From contig JAABPY010000037.1 in NCBI GenBank assembly GCA_011391735.1, positions 1 through 37,146 on the forward strand: a DNA stretch of 37,146 nucleotides, read 5' to 3'. Positions within the stretch are counted from its first letter, which is position 1. Every line of letters starts with the position of its first letter. Under the pieces are notes generated by a model, which saw nothing but the letters and a program-made list of their open reading frames with translations, searched no databases and was not told where the DNA came from. Source of the stretch: Sulfuricurvum sp. (GTDB taxonomy: Bacteria > Campylobacterota > Campylobacteria > Campylobacterales > Sulfurimonadaceae). The translations under genes and the position numbers were made by a program. Below are positions 19,220 through 28,698 of the stretch, piece by piece.

Positions 19220-19614
19220 TAAACATTCTCTTCAGGTGGATTGATGGGTCTTGGTTTGGGGGTAAAGGTGACCGCTTCAGGTTCTTTTGGAGCCATTGGG
19301 GTAACGATAGGTGCCTCAAGAGTAAGCTCTTGTTTAACACTTGCTATTTCAGAACCAATTTCTTTGAAGTCGGTAAGCCGTTCTAGTTCGCTACTGGCAT
19401 TGAGCAACTCATTCTTATACGCTAATGCCTCTTGTTTCATTTCGGAGAATTTCATCTCCTCTTCGATAGTCGCTTTGGCAGTATTGACTGTCCCTTTGAC
19501 GCTACGAAAAAACTTGGCGATACTCACCATGGTTTCTGGGAGTTTGTCTGGTCCCAAAAAGAGGACTGCAATAACCGCAATCAATAAAATTTCGCCGATG
19601 CCCATACCAAACAT
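19219..19614 (-). CDS. tatB: Sec-independent protein translocase TatB
   Basis: MFGMGIGEILLIAVIAVLFLGPDKLPETMVSIAKFFRSVKGTV. Overlaps the tatC start. Confidence 0.94.
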   Translation of the reverse strand: MFGMGIGEILLIAVIAVLFLGPDKLPETMVSIAKFFRSVKGTVNTAKATIEEEMKFSEMKQEALAYKNELLNASSELERLTDFKEIGSEIASVKQELTLEAPIVTPMAPKEPEAVTFTPKPRPINPPEENV

Positions 19615-19660
19615 AATTAGTCACTTCATTTTAAGATAGTGCAATTTTAGCGAAACTTTT

Positions 19661-20722
19661 TTAATATCCCTCAACACGCAGGGCTATTTCGTCGGCTAAC
19701 AAAAAATTAGGGTTAAAATAGCGACCATTTTGGTATTCGAGTATCTTTTCTCGTGTCAGTAAATCTGCCTCTTTTTTTTGTTGTAAGGTGAGATTTTTTT
19801 CATCTACCCCGACACAACTGCGAAATCCTAAAAAAAGTTTTTCACTTAAAAGTGCCTCGGGGGTTAAATTCTCTTCGGTAATTTCCAAAGGGTGCTTGAT
19901 GTAATGTTCAATATTAGTGAAGGGGTAGAAGCGTGTAGTGTCTAAAAATCCAACCGCACCTGCCCCTAAACCGATGTAGTTTTTTCCCTCCCAATAGCCA
20001 AGATTATGGGCGGATTGTGTTTTTCCAAAGTTGGAAATTTCGTACTGCTGAAATCCACGTGACTCTATTTCTTCAAACAGCCATTGGGTCATTTCAAGTT
20101 CTTCACGGGCAAGTTCAGGGGTTTTTTCAAAGGCTGTGTGTTCTTCGATGGTGAGGGAATAGAGGCTAATGTGATCGATAGGGAGGGAAAAAGCTTCTTG
20201 TAGGTCATTGTACAATAGCTCTTTTGTATCTCCTGCAACCCCATAGATGAGATCAAGAGAGAGGTGTTTAAACCCTATCTTTGAGCCGTTTTTAATCGCT
20301 TCGAGTGCGTGTACCGTGTTATGGGCACGTCCCAAAACTTTGAGTTTTTCATCATTAAAACTTTGTACCCCAAAACTGATCCGATTGACTCCTAGCGCAT
20401 ACATCCCCTCTAGCCATTCGTAGGTGGCACTGTTGGGATTGGCTTCGGAGGTGATCTCTGCATTGGGGGCTAAAAAAGGGGCAATGGTCTCAAAAATATT
20501 CTTATAGAAAATGGGGTCAACGGTAGAGGGGGTTCCCCCACCGATAAAGACAGTTTCGATGGTGTTGGTCTCGCTGACACCAAAACGTTCCAGCTCATAA
20601 GCAAGCTGCAAGGACAAAGCATGCATGTATTTTTCACGTTGAGAAAACTTATCAACGTAGGAATTAAAAGCACAATAGGAGCATTTGCTGTCGCAAAAAG
20701 GGATATGTATGTATAAAAGCAT
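19661..20722 (-). CDS. hemW: Radical SAM HemW/HemN-like protein
   Basis: LYIHIPFCDSKCSYCAFNSY (CxxxCxxC), VFIGGGTPSTVD, EANPNS, NRISFGVQSFNDEKLKVLGRAH, LDLIYGVAGDT. Confidence 0.92.
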   Translation of the reverse strand: MLLYIHIPFCDSKCSYCAFNSYVDKFSQREKYMHALSLQLAYELERFGVSETNTIETVFIGGGTPSTVDPIFYKNIFETIAPFLAPNAEITSEANPNSATYEWLEGMYALGVNRISFGVQSFNDEKLKVLGRAHNTVHALEAIKNGSKIGFKHLSLDLIYGVAGDTKELLYNDLQEAFSLPIDHISLYSLTIEEHTAFEKTPELAREELEMTQWLFEEIESRGFQQYEISNFGKTQSAHNLGYWEGKNYIGLGAGAVGFLDTTRFYPFTNIEHYIKHPLEITEENLTPEALLSEKLFLGFRSCVGVDEKNLTLQQKKEADLLTREKILEYQNGRYFNPNFLLADEIALRVEGY

Positions 20723-20743
20723 CCGTTATTATACCAATTCTCT

Positions 20744-22555
20744 CTATTGAACGACTTGGTTACGTCCTTTTGCCTTGGCTTCGTATAATAAATCATCTAC
20801 CCGCTTTAATAACTCTTCGGAAGATTCGTTTTCATGCAACGCAACTGTACCGAACGAACAGGTGAGTTTTTCTATCGTCTCAAACGGTTTATTTTCAATA
20901 GCCAATCTCAGGGTTTCAGCAATCTTAACGGCTTCATCGAGATCGGTGTTGGGAAGTAAAATAATAAACTCTTCTCCCCCCCATCGGGCGACAATATCAC
21001 TTTTACGAATTTTCTTTTTCACTAATCCAGCAACTTGTTTTAGTACCGTATCCCCTATTAAATGACCGTGATGGTCATTGACCTGTTTAAAATGGTCTAT
21101 ATCAAAAAAGATAACCCCTAATGGTTTATGTTCACGACGTGCCACATTGATGGCATGCTCATAGATCATGGAAAAATGGAGACGGTTCGCAATACCCGTT
21201 AACTGATCGGTTATGGAGAGTGCTTGCATTGAAGAAATATCGGTAAAAATAACAACGTACCGAAACTGTTCTTGAAAATGTAATACGGAAAGTTTAACAT
21301 CGAAAATAGTGGTTACGTCGTTTATGGTGATTTTGGCTTTGTGATGGATGCTGGGGTGATTGCTGATATATTGGGTCCAACGCTGATCATTGTTCATTGG
21401 CATGAGAAAATCTTTGGTATCCCCCACTTCGAAATACTCACACACGCATTGGTGGTCACGCTGGAACGATTCAATGTTCTCATAGTGAAAATAGTGCAAA
21501 AAAGTTTGATTTGCGGCAATGAGTTTATTCCCATCAGTGACGATAACGGGGGAGGGGATCGCATCGAGGATAGTTTGGCTATACAATTCTTGAAAATTTA
21601 TGGTATCGGCAATTGTATTATAAGTACGGTTAATCACCAGTGCAAGTGTAATCATTAGGGTGAAGGTAATGAAGAGTGTTGCCAGAATCATATTCACAGC
21701 ATGTCTCCAAAAATCAGGAATTTCGCGGATAAACATAACTGCACCGATGGGTTGATTGAGGTAATTCATAATCGATACGCTACTTATGGCATAGGATTGA
21801 TTGTTGTATTTGACAGTAACGCTATCAAGAATTCGATGGTTACTTTTATATTGTTTCAACAACGGTAAAAATCTTGAGGGAACATTGATAGCGATATAAT
21901 CACCCATAGGAAAATAATGGTCAATGTGGGTAAATGTTCCTAATATATTCTGTCGAAGGAGAAAAAAAGAATCATACTCGGTGTATCGATGAATTTTTTC
22001 CGTCAAGTAGGGGGGGGCTATCCCAAATTCAACGGCACCCAAATACTCTCCATGATCGATAATGGGGACAAGGATCCGAAATGCAACCCCTTGCAATCCC
22101 CCTTCAAACCCTGAAATTTTTTTGTGATATTGGTGAATATGGGCGACCATCGAACGTTTGAGTGCAATTGAATCGCCATATTCGCTTGGTTGGTGCATTC
22201 GTAGGAGTGATGTTCCGTCTGCTTTATGAAATTGCAGAATAATCAAGGAAGGATTTTCATTTTTCAACACTTCCCAACGGGGTTGTATCAATCGATAAAG
22301 GGCATCATGATCCCCAGTTCGAATAGTATGGATAACATTAGGAGAATGGATATTGGCATTGGCTCTGGCAGTGTAAAACTGGATAGTATCGCCAATGATT
22401 TGCTCATAATTAATACGGACACTTTTATGGACTTCTGCCATACGCTTATCATCTTCTTGTTTGTCATGAAGAATATAGTATCCCATCACCACCGTTGCAA
22501 CACCAAGGATAATGAGGGTGAGTATGGATAAAATTTTTATTTTCAAATGTTTCAT
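20744..22555 (-). CDS. Diguanylate cyclase with periplasmic Cache-like sensor and PAS-like domain
   Basis: N-terminal TM, ~250 aa periplasmic segment, second TM, PAS-like region, GGDEF domain with GGEEF and RKSD I-site five residues upstream. Confidence 0.92.
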   Translation of the reverse strand: MKHLKIKILSILTLIILGVATVVMGYYILHDKQEDDKRMAEVHKSVRINYEQIIGDTIQFYTARANANIHSPNVIHTIRTGDHDALYRLIQPRWEVLKNENPSLIILQFHKADGTSLLRMHQPSEYGDSIALKRSMVAHIHQYHKKISGFEGGLQGVAFRILVPIIDHGEYLGAVEFGIAPPYLTEKIHRYTEYDSFFLLRQNILGTFTHIDHYFPMGDYIAINVPSRFLPLLKQYKSNHRILDSVTVKYNNQSYAISSVSIMNYLNQPIGAVMFIREIPDFWRHAVNMILATLFITFTLMITLALVINRTYNTIADTINFQELYSQTILDAIPSPVIVTDGNKLIAANQTFLHYFHYENIESFQRDHQCVCEYFEVGDTKDFLMPMNNDQRWTQYISNHPSIHHKAKITINDVTTIFDVKLSVLHFQEQFRYVVIFTDISSMQALSITDQLTGIANRLHFSMIYEHAINVARREHKPLGVIFFDIDHFKQVNDHHGHLIGDTVLKQVAGLVKKKIRKSDIVARWGGEEFIILLPNTDLDEAVKIAETLRLAIENKPFETIEKLTCSFGTVALHENESSEELLKRVDDLLYEAKAKGRNQVVQ

Positions 22556-22675
22556 CGTTACCTACAAATAATTTATATAATTAAAGCTTAAGTGTACTGT
22601 TGTTTTGTTTAACTGGTTAATAAAGGAAATAAAGAGATATTGAGTACGATTATGAAATTTTAATCCCAAATACTT

Positions 22676-22681
22676 TACAAT
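22676..22681 (+). promoter_or_regulatory. Candidate -10 box (TACAAT) for the rppH-lysC-hobA-holB-folP operon
   Basis: tttTACAATaccgc 21 nt before the rppH ATG. Motif only. Confidence 0.3.
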
Positions 22682-22701
22682 ACCGCTAAAAAAGACATAT
22701 A

Positions 22702-23172
22702 ATGAACCCACAAAAATTTTATCGTCCCAATGTTGCGGCGATTATTGTTTCTCATGAGTATCCCGATAAGAAAGAAATCTTTATCGCAGAACGTAATGAT
22801 ATGAACGATGTTTGGCAGTTTCCTCAAGGGGGTATCGATGAGGGTGAATCGGCTGAAGAGGCACTTTTTCGTGAACTCAAAGAGGAGATAGGGACAAAAA
22901 AAGTTGAGATTATTGCCCAGTATCCCGATTGGATTACTTACGATTTTCCCTCTCATGTTGCGCAACGGATGACACCGTTTGCGGGGCAGAAGCAACGTTA
23001 TTATCTCGTTCGGCTCAAAAAAGGGGCAAAAATTGATTTGGATACAAAACATCCAGAGTTTAAGCAATACCGCTTTGTTGGGATAGAGGGGTTGTTTGAC
23101 CATGTTGCCCATTTTAAAAAACCAGTTTATGAACAAGTAATTTCACATTTTAAAGCGGAGGGATATTTGTAA
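22702..23172 (+). CDS. rppH: RNA pyrophosphohydrolase (Nudix)
   Basis: [11 protein letters not shown]...[28 protein letters not shown] (Nudix box). Confidence 0.94.
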   Translation: MNPQKFYRPNVAAIIVSHEYPDKKEIFIAERNDMNDVWQFPQGGIDEGESAEEALFRELKEEIGTKKVEIIAQYPDWITYDFPSHVAQRMTPFAGQKQRYYLVRLKKGAKIDLDTKHPEFKQYRFVGIEGLFDHVAHFKKPVYEQVISHFKAEGYL

Positions 23173-24383
23173 TGGTAATTGTACAAAAGTTCGGAGGAAC
23201 GAGTGTTGGGGATTTGGATCGTATCCAAAATGTTGCCAATCGTGTCTCCAAAACACTTAAAGAGGGGCACCAAGTTGTCGTCGTTGTATCGGCAATGAGC
23301 GGTGAAACGAATAAACTAATTGCGTATGCAGAGCATTACACCGCAACCCCTGAGCGCAGTGAACTGGATATGCTTTTAAGTTCGGGTGAGCGCGTTACAG
23401 CAGCGTTACTCTCAATCGCCCTTAATGCGATGGGGCACCCCTCGATTTCTATGAGCGGTCGTCGTGCGGGTATTGTCACCGACAGTGTCCATACGAAAGC
23501 GCGTATTGAGAGTATTGACCCTAGCATTATGCACGCAGAACTTGCTAAGGGTAATGTTGTCGTGGTTGCAGGATTTCAAGGGGTGAGTGAGGCAGGTCAA
23601 GTCACGACGTTGGGTCGTGGTGGATCAGATCTCTCAGCCGTTGCCCTTGCGGGTGCCCTTGAGGCAGATTTGTGTGAAATCTATACGGATGTTGATGGTA
23701 TTTATACCACTGATCCTCGTATTGAGCCAAAAGCACGTAAGATGGATCAAATTAGTTATGATGAAATGTTGGAACTAGCTTCTCTTGGAGCCAAGGTTCT
23801 TCAAAATCGTTCGGTCGAATTGGCAAAAAAACTCAATGTGAACCTCGTTACTCGCTCTAGTTTTAGTGATGCGGAGGGGACACTTATTACAAAGGAAGAG
23901 AATATTATGGAACAACCACTTGTAAGCGGCATTGCCCTTGATAAAAACCAAGCACGAGTATCTCTTGGAGGTGTGATTGATCGCCCTGGGATTGCGTCGG
24001 ATCTTTTCACCCGTTTGGCAGACAATAGCGTTAATATCGATATGATTATCCAAACACTAGGGCATGATGGTAAAACAAATCTTGATTTTACCGTCCCCAA
24101 AACCGAACTCATTGATGCCCAAACAATTGTTGAGCAGTTTGTAGCAGAGGGTGAAATATCTGAAGCAAGTTACGATGAGAACATTTGTAAAGTCTCTATC
24201 GTTGGGGTTGGGATGAAATCGCATACGGGTGTTGCTGCCAAAGCATTTCAAACGATGGCACGTGAAAATATCAATATTATGATGATTTCAACCTCAGAGA
24301 TTAAAGTTTCGATGGTGATTGATGAAAAATATGCGGAGCTTGCCGTACGTTCATTGCATAGTGCCTACGAATTGGATAAATAG
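23172..24383 (+). CDS. lysC: Aspartate kinase
   Basis: [57 protein letters not shown], tandem ACT domains. Confidence 0.97.
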   Translation: MVIVQKFGGTSVGDLDRIQNVANRVSKTLKEGHQVVVVVSAMSGETNKLIAYAEHYTATPERSELDMLLSSGERVTAALLSIALNAMGHPSISMSGRRAGIVTDSVHTKARIESIDPSIMHAELAKGNVVVVAGFQGVSEAGQVTTLGRGGSDLSAVALAGALEADLCEIYTDVDGIYTTDPRIEPKARKMDQISYDEMLELASLGAKVLQNRSVELAKKLNVNLVTRSSFSDAEGTLITKEENIMEQPLVSGIALDKNQARVSLGGVIDRPGIASDLFTRLADNSVNIDMIIQTLGHDGKTNLDFTVPKTELIDAQTIVEQFVAEGEISEASYDENICKVSIVGVGMKSHTGVAAKAFQTMARENINIMMISTSEIKVSMVIDEKYAELAVRSLHSAYELDK

Positions 24384-24935
24384 GTGCGAAAATTCGATCA
24401 GTGGACGCTAGACGCTATTCGCACTGAGGGTGCTTCTATGAGTTGGTTTGAAGAGCAACGGTACGAATGGATACCTCAGATTATCAGCGCCATGGATCAA
24501 ATCATGCAAGGGTATACGATTGTTTTGGTCACCGACCAAGAGCGGCAATGGTTTTCCCACTATATTATCGATACGATTAATAAGAAAACCAAAGAGCGTC
24601 CGATGATCCCTATTGTCAAGCTGAGTTCTTTCTATGGTCGTCTTGATCAGTCGATGGATACCGATGCGATGGATATGCTTAGTGATATGCTCGATCTCTC
24701 TTTTAAGGGAGAGTACTTCTTTTGGTATATTGGCAAGGGGGGGGATGAACGACGTGCCGATTTTGTGAAGCGAAGTAACAATGCGTTGATGTGGATGATG
24801 GATGAAAATTATCCCAATGCCCTCTCGCTACGCTCCTACGAATCGCATATCGATATTAAATTGTTGCAACTGTACCGTTTGTTTGACCGTACCTTGGCTT
24901 CTGTCTTATTCGGGGAGATTGATGTTCACGCCTAA
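24384..24935 (+). CDS. hobA: HobA, DnaA-interacting replication initiation factor
   Basis: GTG start directly after the lysC stop. WTLDAIRTEGASMSWFEEQRYEWIPQ, ITDTINKKTKERPMIPIVKLSSFY-like region, YFFWYIGKGGDERRADFVKRS. Position between lysC and holB. Confidence 0.9.
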   Translation: MRKFDQWTLDAIRTEGASMSWFEEQRYEWIPQIISAMDQIMQGYTIVLVTDQERQWFSHYIIDTINKKTKERPMIPIVKLSSFYGRLDQSMDTDAMDMLSDMLDLSFKGEYFFWYIGKGGDERRADFVKRSNNALMWMMDENYPNALSLRSYESHIDIKLLQLYRLFDRTLASVLFGEIDVHA

Positions 24936-25545
24936 ACAGGGGGGGATACTCATTACGGAGCATTTTGAAGAGAGATCGTTAGAGATTGCGCAGGAGTTGT
25001 TGCCGTTGCGCAGTGTCCGTTTTGTGTGCGAAGATTTTAAAATCGAGGATGCCAAAGAGGTAATCGCCGAAGCGTACAAAAGCGAAGAGAAGACGAAAAC
25101 GTTAATTTTAGGGGCAAAAAGTTTTACGATCCCTGCCCAAAACGCTTTATTGAAAATTTTAGAAGAACCCCCTAGAAATATTATTTTTGTTCTAATGGCT
25201 CCCACGAAAAGTACTTTTTTACCGACCGTTCGCTCCCGTTTGTCTTTAAGTGTCGAGAGTACTCCTAAAAAACGTTTATCGCTGAATATTCATCTCTCCT
25301 CGTTGGAACTCAATGACCTTTTTGCGTTTGTCAAAGAACATGATCGTCTCAAAAAGCATGAAGCAAAAGAGCTTATAGAGGGGTTAATGTATCATGCCAG
25401 TTGTGTCGAAAAATTGCCATTAACAGCGCAACAGCTAGTGGGATTTGAAAAAGCATTTCGCCTCATTGAACTCAATGCCCGAATGCAAAGCGTTCTCGTT
25501 ATGCTACTAATGAATTTCCTAAAAGAGGTGAAACGTGATCATTGA
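24922..25545 (+). CDS. holB: DNA polymerase III delta'-like subunit
   Basis: AQNALLKILEEPPRNIIFVLMAPTKSTFLPTVRSRLSL is the clamp-loader signature. ATG at 24922 preferred; overlaps hobA. Confidence 0.85.
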   Translation: MFTPKQGGILITEHFEERSLEIAQELLPLRSVRFVCEDFKIEDAKEVIAEAYKSEEKTKTLILGAKSFTIPAQNALLKILEEPPRNIIFVLMAPTKSTFLPTVRSRLSLSVESTPKKRLSLNIHLSSLELNDLFAFVKEHDRLKKHEAKELIEGLMYHASCVEKLPLTAQQLVGFEKAFRLIELNARMQSVLVMLLMNFLKEVKRDH

Positions 25546-26674
25546 ACATCTCTCCTCGACGATAGATATCAGACATTTCCTACAAGAGTTGGGGGTTGAT
25601 GGCGGGGGACTTTCTATTTTAGAAGCCAAAGGGAAACTTCATCTCATCCGTATTAAGGATTTACACGTCGGTGCTGCTAATATTCTTAAGCAAGATGCCC
25701 TTAGTATTGGTGCTGATTTAGCGGTACCTAAGGGGACTGTGATCGCCTCTGAACCTCGTGTTAATGCCCTTTTGATCGCCAATGAACGGCAGTTACGCAA
25801 GTTGGTTCAAAAAGAGAAAGCACAACCGTTTGGACTGAAACAACTCTCTTCTGAACTGGAACGTTTTTGTGCGCATCATGTTTCACAAAAAATCGAAGTG
25901 ATGGGAATTATTAACGCCAATGAGGATAGCTTTTACCCCCATAGCCGTTTTCAAGAGAGTGAAGCGGTAGCAAAAATCAGTGAGATGATCCAAGAAGGGG
26001 CGGATATTATCGATATAGGGGGCGTTTCAAGCCGTCCGGGAAGTATTGCGGTAAGTGAAGCAGAAGAACTCAATCGTGTTCGCCCTATCATTGATACCCT
26101 TTATCGTGAAAAAATATATGAAAAAGTGCGCTTGAGTTTGGACAGTTATGCCCCTAGTGTTATAAGATATGCGTTGGAGAGAGGTTTTCATATTATCAAT
26201 GACATAACGGGATTGGCGAATGATGAGGTAGCACAATTATGTGGGGAGTATAATGCAACGGCGGTGATTATGCACGCGCAAGGAACTCCTGAATCGATGC
26301 AGCTAAACCCCTTTTATTCGTCGGTACTTAACGACGTGGAACTTTTCTTTCAAGAGCGGTTAGAAAAGGCAGAGAAATTTGGTATTGTGGATGTGATTTT
26401 GGATTGCGGTATCGGTTTTGGTAAACGATTGGAAGATAATTTAGCCCTTATAACCCATCAAAAACATTTTTTAGCGTTGGGTAAGCCGTTATTGGTCGGT
26501 GCAAGCCGTAAATCGATGATTAATACCCTATCCCCCTCTCTAAGTGACGATCGTTTGGGGGGGACGCTGGCAATTCATCTCAAAGCTATCGAAGAGGGTG
26601 CACGTATCGTTCGTGTCCATGATGTTAAAGAACATGTGCAGGCTATCGCATTGTGGCAAGCGTTGAAAGGTTAG
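25535..26674 (+). CDS. folP: Dihydropteroate synthase (with ~115 aa N-terminal extension)
   Basis: IIDIGGVSSRPGS, RLSLDSYAPSVIRYALERGFHIINDITG, ILDCGIGFGKRLEDNLALI, LLVGASRKSMI, RVHDVKEHVQAI. Confidence 0.93.
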   Translation: MIIEHLSSTIDIRHFLQELGVDGGGLSILEAKGKLHLIRIKDLHVGAANILKQDALSIGADLAVPKGTVIASEPRVNALLIANERQLRKLVQKEKAQPFGLKQLSSELERFCAHHVSQKIEVMGIINANEDSFYPHSRFQESEAVAKISEMIQEGADIIDIGGVSSRPGSIAVSEAEELNRVRPIIDTLYREKIYEKVRLSLDSYAPSVIRYALERGFHIINDITGLANDEVAQLCGEYNATAVIMHAQGTPESMQLNPFYSSVLNDVELFFQERLEKAEKFGIVDVILDCGIGFGKRLEDNLALITHQKHFLALGKPLLVGASRKSMINTLSPSLSDDRLGGTLAIHLKAIEEGARIVRVHDVKEHVQAIALWQALKG

Positions 26675-26675
26675 T

Positions 26676-27884
26676 ATGAGCAGCAGTGTCATTGTCATTA
26701 TTACGCTATCGTTGTTAGTGATGTTTTCCCCATTTTTATCGAGGGTGAGTCGACTTCCTGTAGTCGTCGTTGAAATATTATTGGGAAGTCTTGCTGCTTA
26801 TTTTGGTTTCTTAGTAGAAACCGAACTTTTTAAAATTATTGCGAAGGTGGGCTTTTTATATTTGATGTTTTTAGCAGGGATGGAGGTCAATCTCAAAGAG
26901 TTTGGCTTTGCAAAATCCTCTCTTTTACGTCGTACCATTATTTATTTTGTGATGTTGTATGTGGGAGCATTAACCCTCTTCTTTTATTTTGATCTAAGTG
27001 CTGTCTATTTGGTCACTATCCCTATTTTTTCGTTGGGTATGTTGATGGCATTAGTGAAAGAATATGGCAAAAATCAGCCGTGGCTTGCATTGGCCTTGAA
27101 CATTGGCATTATTGGTGAACTGACGAGTATTATGGCACTAACGATCCTTAGTGGTGGGCTAGAGTACGGCTATAATCGTCAATTTGCCTTTACCTTGGGG
27201 GGATTGTTTGCATTTATGATTGGATTCGTCCTCTTCTTTAAGGGAATTCGGATCCTTTTTTGGTGGTATCCGGGATTAAAAACGTTAATTATGCCCCATG
27301 AAGATGGCAAAGATCAAGATGTCCGTTTTTCGATGGCATTGATGTTTTTGATGATTGCGGTAATGCTCTATCTTAAAATTGATGTCGTTCTTGGGGCATT
27401 TTTAGCAGGGGTATTTATTGCAACCTACTTTAAACACAAAACGGAACTTCCTGAAAAACTCTCTTCCTTTGGATTTGGATTTTTAGTCCCTATCTTTTTT
27501 ATCCATGTTGGTTCTACTTTAGCATTGGAAGCATTTACCGAAACGAAAATTTTGATGGGAGCACTTTTTATTGCCAGTGCGATTATCGGGATTCGTCTTA
27601 TCAGCTCTTTTGTGGCATACAGTGGTTATTTAGGATGGAAAAATACGATCCTTTTTTCACTCAGTGATTCCATGCCGTTGACATTTACGGTGGCAATTGC
27701 GACATTGGGATATGAGGCAGCAGCAATCAGCCATGATGAATATTATGCTTTTATTGTAGCAAGCATGGGCAGTGGTATATTTTTGATGATTTTAATTAAA
27801 ATACTCTACACCTTTTTTTACCCAAAGGGTGTAACGGCAACTCTTTTCAGCGAAAAGAAGATACAATCAAGTTTTAATAAATAA
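26676..27884 (+). CDS. CPA2-type cation:proton antiporter
   Basis: About 12 predicted TMs. VVVVEILLGSLAAYFG and FLYLMFLAGMEVNL are typical of KefB/NhaS-like antiporters. Confidence 0.88.
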   Translation: MSSSVIVIITLSLLVMFSPFLSRVSRLPVVVVEILLGSLAAYFGFLVETELFKIIAKVGFLYLMFLAGMEVNLKEFGFAKSSLLRRTIIYFVMLYVGALTLFFYFDLSAVYLVTIPIFSLGMLMALVKEYGKNQPWLALALNIGIIGELTSIMALTILSGGLEYGYNRQFAFTLGGLFAFMIGFVLFFKGIRILFWWYPGLKTLIMPHEDGKDQDVRFSMALMFLMIAVMLYLKIDVVLGAFLAGVFIATYFKHKTELPEKLSSFGFGFLVPIFFIHVGSTLALEAFTETKILMGALFIASAIIGIRLISSFVAYSGYLGWKNTILFSLSDSMPLTFTVAIATLGYEAAAISHDEYYAFIVASMGSGIFLMILIKILYTFFYPKGVTATLFSEKKIQSSFNK

Positions 27885-27915
27885 CCTAAATATTGTGAAT
27901 AAGTAAGGATTCTGT

Positions 27916-28686
27916 GTGGATTTAACAACGATTCTAGGGATACTAGGGGCAATTGCTACTATTTCTATTGGGGATATAATGGAGGGGGGGAATCCCGTTC
28001 ACATTGTTCATATTACCTCTCTTATTATTATTATGCCAACAACATTGCTTGCTTCTATGGTAAGTACGGATGTGGAACACGTTAAGGGAGCTTTGAAAAA
28101 TGTTGGGATGAATTTTAAAAAATCACCCGTTAATTTGGAAGCACGTATTAAAGAAATTATCGATTTAGCGCTGATGGCACGGCGTGACGGATTACTTTCA
28201 TTGGAAAAAAAGGTCGCCGAATTGGACAATGAATTTTTGAAGCAAGGGTTGAGTATGGCGGTGGATGGCAACGAGATTGATACCATTGCCGAAACCCTTG
28301 AAGCGGTGATTGAAGAGACAGAACACTATTGGCATGGATGCGCCCACTATTGGATTTTAGCAGGGGAAACTTCTCCCGTTTTGGGACTTGTTGGGGCGGT
28401 TTTGGGGCTTATTTTGGCACTTCAAAAATTGGATAGCCCAGTTGAAATGGCGGAAGGGATTGCGGGGGCGTTTACGGCGACCGTTACAGGGATTTTCAGT
28501 GCGTACGTTTTGATTGGACCTATGGGGGCTAAAATGAAAGCAAAAGCACACCATATTGTCAAAGAACAAAAGGTGATGTTGGAGGGGATTATCGGTATTG
28601 TTCATGGTGATAATCCCCGTACCCTAGAAGCAAAGCTGCTCAACTTTCTCTCTCCTGCTGAAGAAAAACACAGCCAATTTACGTAA
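27916..28686 (+). CDS. motA: Flagellar motor stator protein MotA
   Basis: GTG start. VHIVHITSLIIIMPTTLLASMV, AHYWILAGETSPVLGLVGAVLGLILALQKLD, GIAGAFTATVTGIFSAYVLIGPMGAKM. Confidence 0.94.
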   Translation: MDLTTILGILGAIATISIGDIMEGGNPVHIVHITSLIIIMPTTLLASMVSTDVEHVKGALKNVGMNFKKSPVNLEARIKEIIDLALMARRDGLLSLEKKVAELDNEFLKQGLSMAVDGNEIDTIAETLEAVIEETEHYWHGCAHYWILAGETSPVLGLVGAVLGLILALQKLDSPVEMAEGIAGAFTATVTGIFSAYVLIGPMGAKMKAKAHHIVKEQKVMLEGIIGIVHGDNPRTLEAKLLNFLSPAEEKHSQFT

Positions 28687-28698
28687 GTGGGCGATTAG

